Assembly: GCA_003427395.1 (NCBI GenBank) | Contig: BFEA01000646.1 | Span: 355,633-406,409 of the forward strand | Direction of reading: 5' to 3' | Source of the DNA: Chara braunii | Taxonomy: Eukaryota > Streptophyta > Charophyceae > Charales > Characeae | DNA length: 50,777 nucleotides | Shown here: piece by piece, positions 32,712 to 42,539 of the stretch | Layout of the letters: each line of letters starts with the position of its first letter | How positions within the stretch are numbered: position 1 is the first letter of the stretch | The notes under the pieces: generated by a model | Databases searched by the model: none | What the model was told of the DNA's origin: nothing | Seen by the model: only the letters and a program-made list of their open reading frames with translations | Program-made: the position numbers and the translations under genes

Positions 32712-32719
32712 CACACAAC

Positions 32720-33005
32720 ATCCATTCCCTTCACATATATCATACCCTCCATGCACTGAATCAACCCATTGATCGACAAATTTTAAACCCCACTTGATCT
32801 GTCCGACTAGAACTAACAGTAGCACGAATAACCTCAGCTTCTGCTCAAGCCAACGCTTATCCTTACCTTTCTTTATCCTGTTAGCCCTCTGTTGGCACAG
32901 ATGCTTGACCTGCTGCCATAACCACGTAGGGTCATGGTAAGACTCAAGAAGGGCTCTCTTCTTGAGTTTCCTCCGTCATTGCGTTATCATGCTCCTCCTC
33001 ATCTT
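32720..33005 (-). pseudogene. PLE copy B GIY-YIG protein, upstream part
   Basis: The frame reads KKRALLESYHDPTWLWQQV, a basic stretch RANRIKKGKDKRWLEQKLRL, the hydrophobic FVLLLVLVGQIKWG segment, VDQWVDSVHGGYDICEGNG and CC, where the hAT-like element begins. Only the residues before the GIY strand are here. As in copy A it begins in the +1 frame relative to the SAP-like segment, with no ATG. Confidence 0.75.
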
Positions 33006-33231
33006 CCTCTCCCTCCCCATATGCGTCTCTTACACGTATAGCCGTTAAGTCTGCAACCGTCTGTTTTTTGTTATGGTATTTAACCTTATCTTTGTTGCAC
33101 AATTCCACTAACTCGTTCTTGTACATCGCCATGAGTACCTTCTCAATTTCCTCTCTATACTTCCTCCTGCCCCTAGGGCCATGGTTCGCAACCACGGCCT
33201 TACTCCCTTCTTTCACCCGATGGAACCCAAG
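32944..33231 (-). pseudogene. PLE copy B SAP-like segment, 5'-truncated
   Basis: The segment encodes EGSKAVVANHGPRGRRKYRE, KNELVELCNKDKVKYHNKKQ, TVADLTAIRV and an acidic tail. It matches copy A up to 33231, where the element is truncated. It ends in TEETQEESPS and a stop: copy A's TAA codon is GAA here, yet the frame still closes a few codons later. The +1 step to the nuclease frame is therefore not caused by a single point mutation to a stop. Confidence 0.7.
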
Positions 33232-33239
33232 ATGGATAG
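33229..33239. repeat. Right target-site duplication of PLE pair (candidate)
   Basis: AAGATGGATAG, partner of 21892-21902. After it the degenerate ~250-280-bp repeat resumes (GGTTCTCCC, then ACAGGTAGTT near 33282 matching ACAGGTAGTT near 21738). Confidence 0.6.
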
Positions 33240-33498
33240 GGTTCTCCCATCATCTCACATATATTGCTTAACGTGCATACACAGGTAGTTGGAGATATCA
33301 ACACATCTCTTCATAGGGGCGCTGAACCCGATTTCCTACAGGTGTAGCTCCCCACCAATAGATGGAGCCTTTGACACCGGGACCTACTTACCGGGGATGC
33401 TCTTATCACCTCGTTTAGTAGGTTTCCCGTGTACGAAGTTTCAAAAAAAAAAAAGAAAAAAAAAAAGAGATAAAACTAAGTTTTGGATTTTTAAAAAC

Positions 33499-33694
33499 TT
33501 CGGCAGCATTTTGTTACCCCCTTGGGGTTGAAGTGCGCCGTCAAGAAGAGTCACTAAGTAAAAAACATGGAAAATTTTTGCCAACACTCCGCTATCCCCA
33601 AGGGGTCAAAATGTGCTAGAAGGAGAGAGTACAGAGAAAAAAGAAAATTTCGGCAACATTTCATTTCCCCCAAGGGTCAAAATGTGCGTCGATA
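33499..33694. repeat. Three degenerate units of a CGGCAACATTT repeat
   Basis: Units at about 33499-33540, 33578-33617 and 33649-33694 share (C)GGCA(A/G)CATTT, a C-run, AAGGG(G)T and CAAAATGTGC. A fourth, isolated unit lies at 19522-19570. Confidence 0.55.
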
Positions 33695-34383
33695 GCGAAA
33701 ATAACTAAGTCCTAACAAGATATAGAAGTGTCGCAACAAAATTCGAATTTTCAAAAAAAGCAAAACTAAAAACAAAATAAACCAAAAACTGAGAAATGTA
33801 GGAGGGAATAAGATAATTCGTTTTTTTTGTGAAAAAAAAGAAATTTAAATCAAAGAGAAAGACAAAAGAAGAAAAACGGAAAAATTTGCAGTTGGGGGGG
33901 AGGGAAATGAAAAAGTGATGAAGAAAGAGAGAAATATGTAAGAAAGAGAAAAAGATTGAAGCAGAAGGTGGGGAGATGATGGGGTTGTAGTTGGGGGAGG
34001 GAAGGGGGAGAGGAGGATGAGAGAATGAGAGAGAAAGGGATGGGAAAGGTGGAAAAGAGAAGGAACGATTAGTGGAAAAGAGTGAATAAGGAGGAGAGGA
34101 GAAAAAAAAATGGTGGAAGATAAGTGAAGAGGGAGGTGTATGAGAGAACAGTGGGAAGGAGAGGAGAGAAGTAGGGAACATAAGAGAGAAGAGTGAGGTA
34201 GTATGAGGTAGTTGTGGTAGAGTTGGAAAATATGATTAGATGATGGGGGCAATGGAGCGAAAAGGGGTTGAGGGCGAATAGGTTAGTGAGTAGGGAGGTT
34301 ATACTAAGCTCTTGGGCGGCCAAGAGTAGAGAGCACTACCAAGATCCACAAGATCTTGGCCTTCACGGTGCTGGTGGCCTGCT
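33695..34383. other. Purine-rich tract, no gene
   Basis: The plus strand is almost entirely A/G-rich with GGGAGAGG/GAAAGAG motifs from 33840 to 34270. Minus-strand frames (Pro/Ser/Phe/Leu-rich) are compositional artefacts. Confidence 0.6.
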
Positions 34384-34612
34384 GCGGCAACAATAAGAAA
34401 AATAACGATGATAATCAGGGGTTGGCTGAGATTTTGATCAATCACCCTGATGCAGGTCCCTCGCCAGGGGGGTCTTCATTACGGCCAAACTGCTGCTGCA
34501 GCAGTAGAAAAAATAATAATCATCATCATCATCATCCGGTTGTGTTGAGATCTTGATCAACCCCCCAGATCCCACTCTAGTGCAGCCCCCTAGCCGGGAG
34601 GTCTTCAAAATC
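34384..34612. repeat. Two-unit tandem repeat, ~115-120 bp
   Basis: Both units contain an AT-rich GA(A)AAAATAA block, a GATGATAAT/ATCATCATC tract, GAGAT(T/C)TTGATCAA, CCCC or CCCTGA, and CCAGGGGGGTCTTC / CCGGGAGGTCTTC. The first unit ends near 34490 and the second near 34612. Confidence 0.6.
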
Positions 34613-34852
34613 TCCAGCAAGTTGTCACGTGGCACTGCAAATGGCCATGTGTGCAGGCAGCAGCAGCCACGACACCGGGGGGGTGGGGGGGGGTAAATAG
34701 CTGGCGTGACACTATTCTACACCAACGTGCCACGCTACGCACGCGCATGGCTAGTAGCTGCACTCTAAGATATTGATATAATATAATCCGGGAGCGGGGT
34801 GGGGCAGCGGGACAACGTAGGCACATTGCGCGCTCCTTTTTAGCCATGTGTG

Positions 34853-34980
34853 TGTCACTCAGTGCTGCTAATTTTTCCTGCCGTTTCCCATCTTCTAGCT
34901 CCAAAAAAGGGTCAGGGTCACTCAACACTGCTTATGTTTCCTCCTGTTTCCCGTATTCTGGCTATGAAAAAGGGTCAAAA
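34853..34980. repeat. Two-unit tandem repeat, 64-bp period
   Basis: GTCACTCA starts both units (34853 and 34917). Each continues with CTGCT, TTTCCT, GTTTCCC, ATTCT or CTTCT, and AAAAAGGGTCA. Confidence 0.75.
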
Positions 34981-35049
34981 TCCCGCTTTCAGAATTCATA
35001 ATTTTCTCACATTTGCGGGATGGGATGGGTGGGAGCGGGGACCATTCCC

Positions 35050-35061
35050 GCTCTGATACCA
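35050..35061 (-). promoter_or_regulatory. Primer-binding site for initiator-Met tRNA
   Basis: On the minus strand the 12 bases read TGGTATCAGAGC, the standard plant retrotransposon site complementary to the 3' end of initiator-Met tRNA. It lies one base inside the LTR end at 35063, as required of a 5' LTR in minus orientation. Confidence 0.85.
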
Positions 35062-35062
35062 G

Positions 35063-35422
35063 TGTGATGGACCCGTTGGGATGGCGGTCCGTCAGGATCA
35101 AGACGAGGGGAGAGGATGGGGGAGATGGAGATGGAGCTGGAACGGATAGCGCAGCTCCAACGCAAACTCAACACGCACGTACTCCAGACTGTGCAAATGA
35201 AGAATGAGGCTGAAAACAGACTGCAGTTGGGGTATACCCCCAGCGGACTGACTCGACTGGATTGGACTGATCTGGTACCGACAGTGGTACCGGGCAGGAA
35301 TGGACTTGACTGAATGAGCACACGGCCTGTGGGGTCAGGCCACGGCCTGGTCCCACAGGCCGAACAGGCAAAATAGCCAGATAACCGTGGCTCTAGGCCA
35401 GGGCAGCTAGAGGCATGCTGCA
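35063..35422 (-). mobile_element. 5' LTR of an LTR retrotransposon (minus orientation)
   Basis: The LTR is 360 bp with TG...CA ends (TGTGATGGAC ... GCATGCTGCA). A primer-binding site adjoins its low-coordinate end, so the internal region should run toward lower coordinates. There I find only tandem repeats and no gag-pol, so the element is truncated or is a short non-autonomous type. It matches the LTR at 10302-10630 with a few small indels, such as an extra CGACTGGATTGGACT-like stretch here. Confidence 0.85.
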
Positions 35423-35425
35423 ATT

Positions 35426-35560
35426 AGTGAGTTGCTCCCAGAAAAAAAACGAAAAAAAAAAGTCGCTTAGTGAATTGCTCCCAGTCTGTCTCTCGGGCGA
35501 TTATCTTCGTGAATTGCTCCCAGTCTATGTCTCCCAGTCGATGTCTCTCAGGAGATTGCA
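35426..35560. repeat. Three copies of a ~41-bp repeat
   Basis: GTGA(G/A)TTGCTCCCAG occurs at about 35428, 35469 and 35511, the last two followed by TCT(G/A)TGTCTC or TCTGTCTC. It lies immediately outside the LTR. Confidence 0.7.
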
Positions 35561-35599
35561 ATGTCGCACGGGACCCTAGGCTGGATAGAATGTCAGGAG

Positions 35600-36537
35600 C
35601 TGTGTAGCATTGTCTTCGTGTTCGATGATCGAATCCGAACGTTCGCGACTGAATGCAAGGTAGTGTCAACACCCTCCGAACGTGAACATAAAAATATTTT
35701 TAAGAAAAATCAAATTTCTCAGAAAATATGAAAAAAAAAAAAGTTATGTAAAATAATAATACACACAAATTTGCCCATGTTCATGCACAAGATTCGCTAC
35801 CACATCTATGTTGTGCGAAGAGCACATCGAAAGACGGGCGTCGCGATGGACCGCCAAGTGTTTCCACATGCCTCCAAAAAGCATTTAGGGGGTGGTGTAC
35901 GTGGATGCAAAGGAGACCACGTACACCACGTTGGCGGTGCATCTACTCCGTGATAGCGGTCGTGTACACCACGCGCAGCTCGTACACCGTCTGCTACGGG
36001 AATCCAGCAAAACCACCACACACCACGGAAAGAATCCAACTACTAGATTTTTGTTTTTTTTTTGTGCCATGGTCGACAGCATTCCAAAAGCCCGCGAAGT
36101 CTTGAAAACGCCCCCCCCCCTCACGAAGTCTTGAAAACGAGACCAGCGTGAAGTGGAAAGGAAAAAAAAAATCCAGCGTGAAGTGCTTAAAACAAATAAA
36201 AAAATCCAGTGCGTACGTCCTCATTGGGCCAAGGTCAGTCATGGCCATTTCATCCAACCGAATCGGCCGTGCCCGTAGATCCGAATAGAGATCTGCGGGT
36301 TCTGGCTGTCACCCGCCACCGCACGTGATCGAAAACGCCTGCGGCGTCGTAGAATACTTCGCTAGTGGGACGAGGCCCCAGGAGGTATTTCAGATTCATA
36401 ACCAAACTAGAGTTAAAAATAAAAAACCTAAGAAAAACAAAATCATAAAAAAAATATGTTCGATTGAACACGTTTGGGAGGCGTTCGGCTACACCCAAAC
36501 ATGTTCGGGCGTTCGGGAAAGCCGGTGTGCTACACAG
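35600..36537. mobile_element. 938-bp hAT-like non-autonomous element
   Basis: It has perfect 10-bp terminal inverted repeats, CTGTGTAGCA (35600-35609) and TGCTACACAG (36528-36537). It is flanked by GTCAGGAG (35592-35599) and GTCGGGAG (36538-36545), an 8-bp target duplication with one mismatch. The left end is the same as that of the 490-bp element at 32222, and both have GTTCG-rich subterminal sequence. Inside is a short inverted repeat with GTGGTGTACGTGG near 35893 and CCACGTACACCAC near 35918. No transposase frame was found, so it depends on an autonomous relative. Confidence 0.8.
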
Positions 36538-36639
36538 GTCGGGAGGAATCATGAGGACAGAAGGAGCCATCGTGGAATGACCTGTCCCAATTCATAGGGC
36601 CATGACAAAGCACTGGCTTCTCGCCCCCTTCAGAATGTT

Positions 36640-37080
36640 ACAGCCAGCGGCCAAAAAGTTTACCTACATGAATGAAATGCAACAGGAGCCAGCATGTTTC
36701 CACCTCCAGAATTGGCTACTTCCTCATTTCCAAGAGCCCAATAGGGGCGCTCCAAACCGTGGGTATAAGCCAACTCCCCTACTTCCCTGGGCTGGACCAC
36801 AAGTCTATTCAATTCAGCCTGGTCCTTGAGGCGACACACAGACGTGGACCTGGATTGAACAAAATCAGTAACACCTTACAAGAGACTTGGGCCATGAAAG
36901 AGACCATTTTGGACGTGTGTGCACCACATGGCACCAGAACCTCTACCTTCCCCCAATTAGTAGGAATCCTCTCTATGGGCATACTCACACTAGGCGCTCA
37001 AGCGGTCAGATAGAGCCCTCTGGTTACAAGCACTGGATCTGGGCGTTCATTTTGCGATTTTGCTATTTTGAGGGCCTAGT
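36640..37080 (+). pseudogene. L1 endonuclease C terminus and linker
   Basis: KKFTYMNEMQQEPA, then a SRIGYFLIS segment (the usual Ser-Arg-Ile-Asp with Asp changed to Gly) and FPGLDHKSIQFSLVLE, with the catalytic Asp-His pair. RRGPGLNKISNTLQE follows, the start of the endonuclease-RT linker. Loss of the SRID Asp argues against activity. Frame changes occur near 36690. Confidence 0.8.
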
Positions 37081-37094
37081 GTGAGTAGGAAAGA

Positions 37095-38364
37095 AGGAAA
37101 AATCTCCAAGTACTTTCTTCAGAAAATTCAGACCAATTTGGGGAACAAGCTGATTGACCAGCTGACGGTGGGGGACAGGCTACCATCAGACCCCGGATGA
37201 GATGCTATCAGCAGCAGCCAACTTCTACAGGAAACTGTACACCTCCACAAAAGGGGAGCATGCACCGGCCCAAGTATGGGAGTAGAGGCTCAAGCCTGAG
37301 TTTCTGTCCTATCTGGGCAAAACACTCGCACAGGAACAGATGGATAATCTGAACAAGCCTATAAAACAGGCGGAGGTCAAAGAAGCCTTGTACACTTTAC
37401 AGCCGAACAAAACACCCCGGAGAGTCTGGGAGAGATGGTCTGTAGAAAGAATTCTGGCAGAGCTTGTGGGCGGTGTTCGGAATGGAGTAGATGCACTTTC
37501 TCAACCGGAGCGAAAGGGAAGATGGCTTGGGAAAATACATTAGTACCAGGGTGGTCACTTTGCTCTACAACAATGGGGACCCGGCAGATATTACTAGGAA
37601 CTATGGACCGATCACGCTGCTCGCAGTCGTATACAAAGTGCTCGTTCTGTTGGCCAATAGGCTGAGAGCCATCACGAAGATATGCTTCCACATCGACCAG
37701 ACCGGCTTCATTCCTGGCATATTCATACTCAACGTCTTGACCTTGTCGCTGGCAGTTAGGTACATGAAAGACGAGAGAATCAACGTCGCTATCCTCTTCT
37801 TTGACTTTGAAAAGGTGTGCGACCTAATCAATTGGATCGAGCAGCAATGTATGGGGCGCATGGGGTGGGCAGCTGTGGGCCCCAATTTCCGGCAGTGGTT
37901 GAGGGTCTTGTACAACCACGCACATCGGCAGGTGACCATTAACTTAAAGGTGAACGGTTTCCCTTCGCCCCCAGGACGCTGAGATCGGTCCGGCAGAGGG
38001 ATCCACTAGCAGCACCACTCTTGTTGTTCACCATGGAGGCTATTGTGTCCTACTTATGAAAGGACCCTGCAATAAAGAGGCTCGTGGCAGAGACTGCCTT
38101 GGAAGGACACAACGTTTCTCTACCAGTTGTGCTCCTCTCACCGACGACCTTACTGCCTCGTTTGGGCCTCAGATTCCTTCTTCCGGGCTCTCATATGCGG
38201 CAATGCAGGCCTATCTTGCCTCCGAGATGAGAATCAACTGGCACAAAACGATGGGCCGGTGGCCGGCAAAACGTCGGAACACTCTCGGCTATCACTCCAG
38301 ATGGGTTCGCATGGCAAAGCCAACAGACCCGGCTGCACTTTCTTGGCATCAAGCTAACGGATGA
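37095..38364 (+). pseudogene. L1 reverse transcriptase
   Basis: ANFYRKLYTS, LNKPIKQAEVKEALYTLQPN (usual L-x-x-P-x-x-x-x-E), YGPITLLAVVYKVLVLLANR, HIDQTGFIPG, VAILFFDFEKVCD (motif A; the usual Ala-Tyr-Asp is Val-Cys-Asp), VGPNFRQWLRVLYNHA, LRSVRQRDPLAAPLLLFTME (motif B; usual Arg-Gln-Gly-Asp is Arg-Gln-Arg-Asp) and APLTDDLTASF (motif C, Asp-Asp kept). At least four frame changes and stops were seen. Target-primed reverse transcription would be its role in an intact copy. Confidence 0.88.
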
Positions 38365-38960
38365 CGGGTCTGATCAGGCGATGCCCCGTGAGATACTGGC
38401 CAAGATGATCACCAAATTGGACGTGTGGTCTAACATCTACACCCCCGTCCTTGGTCGGGCGCTAATCCTCAAGGCATCGATCTTCTCCATGATATGGTAT
38501 GTGGCCACGATCTGGACTCCTGACGTTTGCATGAGGACGAGCCTCAGGAGAAGAGCTTCAGCGTACCTATGGAGAGGTAACCCGACGGAGCATAACTTCA
38601 TCACCAAGGTAGCATGGTCCCATGGGAAGAGGATGGTTGGGGATCCTTGACCCAGAAACCCAGACGAAGGCCCTTCAGAACAAACCGGAACCTGCCCTGG
38701 ACAACTTTGGCACTGCACAGGCTCAAGCAGTTGCGGACAATTCCGTCGCCCACGAACATGCAAGGTCTATTTTGGGTCATGGCCAAATCCTGGGCAGGCA
38801 GAAGAGAGGCGGTGGTGAACCAAGATCAGCAGCAGGGTCCACAGGGGGTGAGGCACAATGACTATTTGATGCAGCTTCTGCGGACATGGCGGGAGATATT
38901 CCCAACAAAGGTGAAGACTCCAGCCACAAGGGAGGAGGTGGTCGGCCCTCTTCTGTAACC
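38365..38960 (+). pseudogene. L1 post-RT region
   Basis: The frame 38381-38650 contains TKLDVWSNIYTPVLGRALIL, SIFSMIWYVATIW and RRRASAYLWRGNPTEH, the standard plant LINE segment after the RT core. The text continues in another frame with NKPEPALDNFGTAQAQAVAD and then LRTWREIFPTKVKTP. Its exact function is not established. Confidence 0.8.
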
Positions 38961-39019
38961 AATGGGTACAAAAACTGGCCAAAAAACCTCGGACTTTAAC
39001 AGGACGAGACAGCAGATGG

Positions 39020-39710
39020 GCCACATGGGTGGAGAAAGGCTTCCGGCAGGTGAAACACATTTGGCATCAAGAACAGAAATGGTGGAAGACCTCGGCACAA
39101 GTGGTTAACGTGGACCCCCACTTTCAGCTCCAGAATAAGGGGTCAAAAAATGAAATTAGGATTTGGGGGTCAAATTTTATATTTCTAGGATGCCTTGGAA
39201 CGTTGTCCTAGCAATCCGGAACACCAGGGTTAGGACTCAGGAGCATACAATGGCTGCTAACCTACCAAGTGCTCCCGTTAACAAATGACTGAGCAAGCAG
39301 AGGGCGCAGCCCAACAGGCGACTTTTCTACAATCTCTGTGCAATTTGTGCACAAGTGGTTAACAGGGACCCTCACTTCCAGCTCCTGACTTCTTTTTCTG
39401 TTTTTTTTTTAATGGGTCCAGAACTGAAATTAAGGTTAATTTGTGACGACGGGGTGCCAGAAGGCATCGCCCATTCAATTTGCATGTTGCTCTGCCCAAA
39501 AGCCCAGCGACTGTGGGACTACACCGGTGATCTATGGCGCACAGCCACAGGAGCCAACCTGCCAGGTGACCCCCTAGCCCTGCTCCTGGGACATCAGGAA
39601 CCCAGAGGATTGGACAAGTGGGCACAGAAGTTGTACAGACAGCTTCACCCGCACCAGGAACGCAGAGGATTGGACAAGTGGACACTAAAGCTGTAACAGA
39701 CGGCTTCGGC
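39020..39710 (+). pseudogene. L1 C-terminal region with internal duplication
   Basis: The segment (C/A)QVVN(V/R)DPHFQL appears twice, at about 39100-39165 and 39352-39420, followed each time by GGTCAAAAAATGAAATTAGG or GGTCCAGAACTGAAATTAAG. After the second copy comes CDDGVPEGIAHSICMLLCPK, AQRLWDYTGD, the Cys-x-Glu-x-His-x-Cys segment typical of LINE ORF2 C termini. A 60-bp direct repeat with CAG(A)GGATTGGACAAGTGG follows at 39604 and 39664. Confidence 0.65.
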
Positions 39711-39888
39711 CGCTCACACTCTGGGAAGTCTGGAAGAGAAGATGCAAGGAGACTATTGATATGCAAGAAGATGGCCCGGAGAAGGCGTGAGAGGATCTAA
39801 GACAGCTGCTGGATATGGAATACCAGGCGGATTGGCTCAAGGTGAAGAAGCAAATCACGCAGGAACCCAAGAACTGGCAAGAAGCAGG

Positions 39889-39899
39889 ACATCATCGAC

Positions 39900-39902
<3 letters not shown>
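39889..39902. repeat. Left target-site duplication of the minus-strand L1
   Basis: ACATCATCGACAAC, repeated exactly at 48941-48954. The next two T are ambiguous with the homopolymer. Confidence 0.9.
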
Positions 39903-39937
<35 letters not shown>

Positions 39938-40489
39938 CGACCCAAGTTAATGCTAGAGGTGCTGACTAGGCAAACACCGCTAGCATTCTTGGGGAGACTC
40001 CATCTATTTGGTGGGGAGCAGCACCTGCTGGAAAGCGGGTCCAGCGTCCCTCATACAACTGATACAACGGTTCTGGTACCTGTTTTAGGAAAACAGGATG
40101 TGAGATGAAAAAGGGAAAACTGCCTCTTCAGCCAGAAATTGGCCGCCTGATAGCCGTGATTATGCAAGCAGTATTACCTCTTCTACCTTTCTTAAGAAGA
40201 CATTCAAAACATCTTCTTCCTATTCAAGCCCGAACCAGCTCAGCGGAACTATGCTTAAAGAGGAAGGGGGGAAGGGGTCTGGGAATTCTGAAAGGGGGCG
40301 GAGGGGAACAGCAGGGTCCACGTTAGTCCAGTCATGAAAAATCAACCGGTAATCTTTCTGCACTTCTTCCTTCCTTCCAGCCAGACTTTCTCTCCTTTCT
40401 CTGCTACTTTTAACCTCCCCTATCTTGCCCCCTTGAAGCCCCCCTAGCCATGCGCCACTAAACTGTTTAATGTGTTGTTGGATTTCTTT

Positions 40490-40920
40490 TTACGAGGATA
40501 GGAATTTTATCTTTTCTTTTACTTTATCCCATTGAGCTGAGATAACTGTCTGCACTTGCTGTTTGATTGACTCTGTAAATTCTGGGCCTTCCAGCCTTGC
40601 TCCTTCCATTTCAAATGTGCATCTGCGCGTCCATAGGGCCCACAAAATGGCTCGTCTTCCGCTTGTAAATAAGTTTTGAGAAAATTCATCCAAATGCTCA
40701 GGTGACCAGGGTTCACATAATATTGCTTTCCATGTCCACGGCCAGGTTAGAGACGTGTTAATATTGGTCCAGATCCTGTCCCACCAGCGCCACAACCACA
40801 CTGCACCTGGACATTGCAGAAAAATGTGTTCAATGGTTTCCGGGATTTTCCTAGGCGGAAAAGTAGAGCAGCACAGTTTACACCAAGGTAAAGCAACCCC
40901 CCTCTGCTCTAGAGTGGATC
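40490..40920 (-). pseudogene. L1 ORF2 C terminus with zinc segment
   Basis: The minus strand reads LPWCKLCCSTFPPRKIPE, IEHIFLQCPGAVWLWRWW and continues with a Trp-rich tail to a stop at 40490 (KIKFLSS). The Cys-x-x-Cys ... His-x4-Cys pattern followed by a Trp-rich helix is the usual end of plant LINE ORF2. The 3' untranslated part and poly-A run from 40489 to 39903. Confidence 0.8.
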
Positions 40921-40951
40921 TGTCTATAAGCCAATTGTTTGTTGGGAGACA

Positions 40952-42427
40952 TCAATGGTCTATCTGCCATTGTAGAGAGGCGACTTTGGCTGGTTTGTTC
41001 TTTATCATTTTGAACCATTTGATGTTTCGTACTTCATCCCTACTGACATTTAATTGTTTCATCCATCGTTCTTCCACTCTATCTTTGAGGTTCATCCTTG
41101 GTCTTAACATACGGTAGGTTGATTTCACTGTCAGTGTGTGCAGAGAGCGGATGTATTTTCCTCGTCTGCCCATGGGGACTGTCCATGTCCAGGCTGCCGG
41201 GTCTAAGGCCAGTTTATTAATCGCGCATGCTGGCCTAAAGGCCAGCCAAAATTCTTTGTGCTTTAAGACTCTGATCCTATAGACTTGCTCTTTTGTGACC
41301 CATCTGTTATCTTTTGCTTGGTTTTCCATAATCTTATTGTTATGTGTAAGCGAAAACAAGGAGGTAAGGATGACTCCATCCTCATTTACCATTGTTACTC
41401 TACCGATTATTTGTGTTTCCTCTTGGATGGCAACCCAATCTCCTTCCTTGATTTGTGGGCCTTTCTTGAGGATCTTCACCCACTCTAGGGAGATGGATTC
41501 AATTATTTTCTCTAGTGCCTCTTCTGTCTTCCTACAATAGCGCAGACTGGACCTGAGATCTGCTGGAGGCCGCCAATCCCGGGTTTCTGAGCTCAAAATA
41601 TCCCCAATTCTGAGTATTCCTTTGTTCACCCATCCCTTCCAGGGGGAATCCCTGCAGTGGAGCATTCTGCCCCGAGTGTCCGTGATCCATCTGTTATTGA
41701 ATATGGGTTGTTGACAGACTTCTTCCCAACGATTTGGAGGGACTTTGTCTGGGAGAGGTAGTTTGCGCCAAGTTTGTATTAGATCCCTCCAAAAGGAGTC
41801 ATTTCTCAAGTCTTCCCTTGTTGCTCGCCTATGAGGGTCAGTTTCTAGTGTTGAGATCTGTGTTCTTCCTCTTGGGACTAACCAGTAACGATTCTCCAAC
41901 CATGTCATCGGATCTATCCCATCAGGAGTTTGTGGAGCTAGGCGTGCAATTTGCTCCCAGGCTAGCGCTGACCAGGGTATTTCTGGATTGAAAAGCAACC
42001 TTAGAATCCACTGAATGGAGAGAGCCATTGTTTGAGTGTCAGGGTCTAGTATTCCCAAACCCCCTCTTGTCTTAGGTTGGATTATTGCTTGTCAAGCCAC
42101 TCTACTTATTACCTTCTTATACTCATGGTTGCCTCTCCATAGGTAAGCTGTGATTTGCCTCTGTAGAGATTTGAGAGTCGGTTTGTCAAGAGACCATACT
42201 GCTGATTTGTACCAAATCGAAGCAAGGATCACATTGTTTATAACCAGTGACCTACCGATAATAGATGTCTTCTTATCTTTCCATAATTCAAATTTGGCTA
42301 AGGCCGGCTTGGAGATCCAATCATTGTTTGTTGATGGTTTTCCTTCTGCTGCTAAGGAGATGCCTAATACTTTGATTGGAATTGATGGTGACATCCAGTT
42401 AATCCTTGGTTGCTCTAGAGGTCTCAC
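40952..42427 (-). pseudogene. L1 ORF2 post-RT region
   Basis: Frame 42427-42092 has INWMSPSIPIKVLGISL, FELWKDKKTSIIGRSLVINN, ILASIWYKSAVW and ITAYLWRGNHEYK. A stop (TGA) at about 42092 is followed by the 368-codon frame 42058-40952 beginning with GILDPDTQTMALSIQWILR, the standard LINE sequence Gly-Gly-Leu-Gly-x-x-D. One codon change would join the frames, so this is a recent defect. Confidence 0.85.
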
Positions 42428-42539
42428 TCCCTGATGATGAATCCACCATCCTTGGGTTTTCGTCCCCAGTTAATTCTCATGTCTGATAATCCGCAGAATT
42501 TGTCCATCAAAAGCTTAATTGCTGATAAGTTATCAGACG

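Larger units (their letters stand above)
28067..33231 (-). mobile_element. Penelope-like retroelement, copy B (5'-truncated)
   Basis: This copy is closely similar to copy A from 28067 (3' end) to about 33231, where similarity stops inside the SAP-like segment (shared GAACCCAAGA, then divergence). It lies immediately upstream, in coding orientation, of copy A. It has no ORF1. It carries a hammerhead motif with an intact core, a 380-bp assembly gap, an RT with an in-frame motif B-C stretch, and a hAT-like insertion at 32222-32711 that splits the GIY-YIG domain. Small frameshifts differ from those of copy A. Confidence 0.85.
36602..39902 (+). mobile_element. L1 LINE, plus strand, decayed; interrupted at 39,902
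   Basis: Starting inside the endonuclease, the plus strand carries the endonuclease C terminus, a complete though frame-shifted RT, the post-RT region and a C-terminal Cys/His segment. The sequence breaks at 39902, where a minus-strand L1 inserted, and resumes at 48941 (LGNGKLGRIEDN, CIWAQTARLERDMEGL) to a stop near 49126. It is 5'-truncated and lacks ORF1. It belongs to the same family as the fragments at 2.5, 6.0 and probably 9.1-10.3 kb. Confidence 0.85.
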
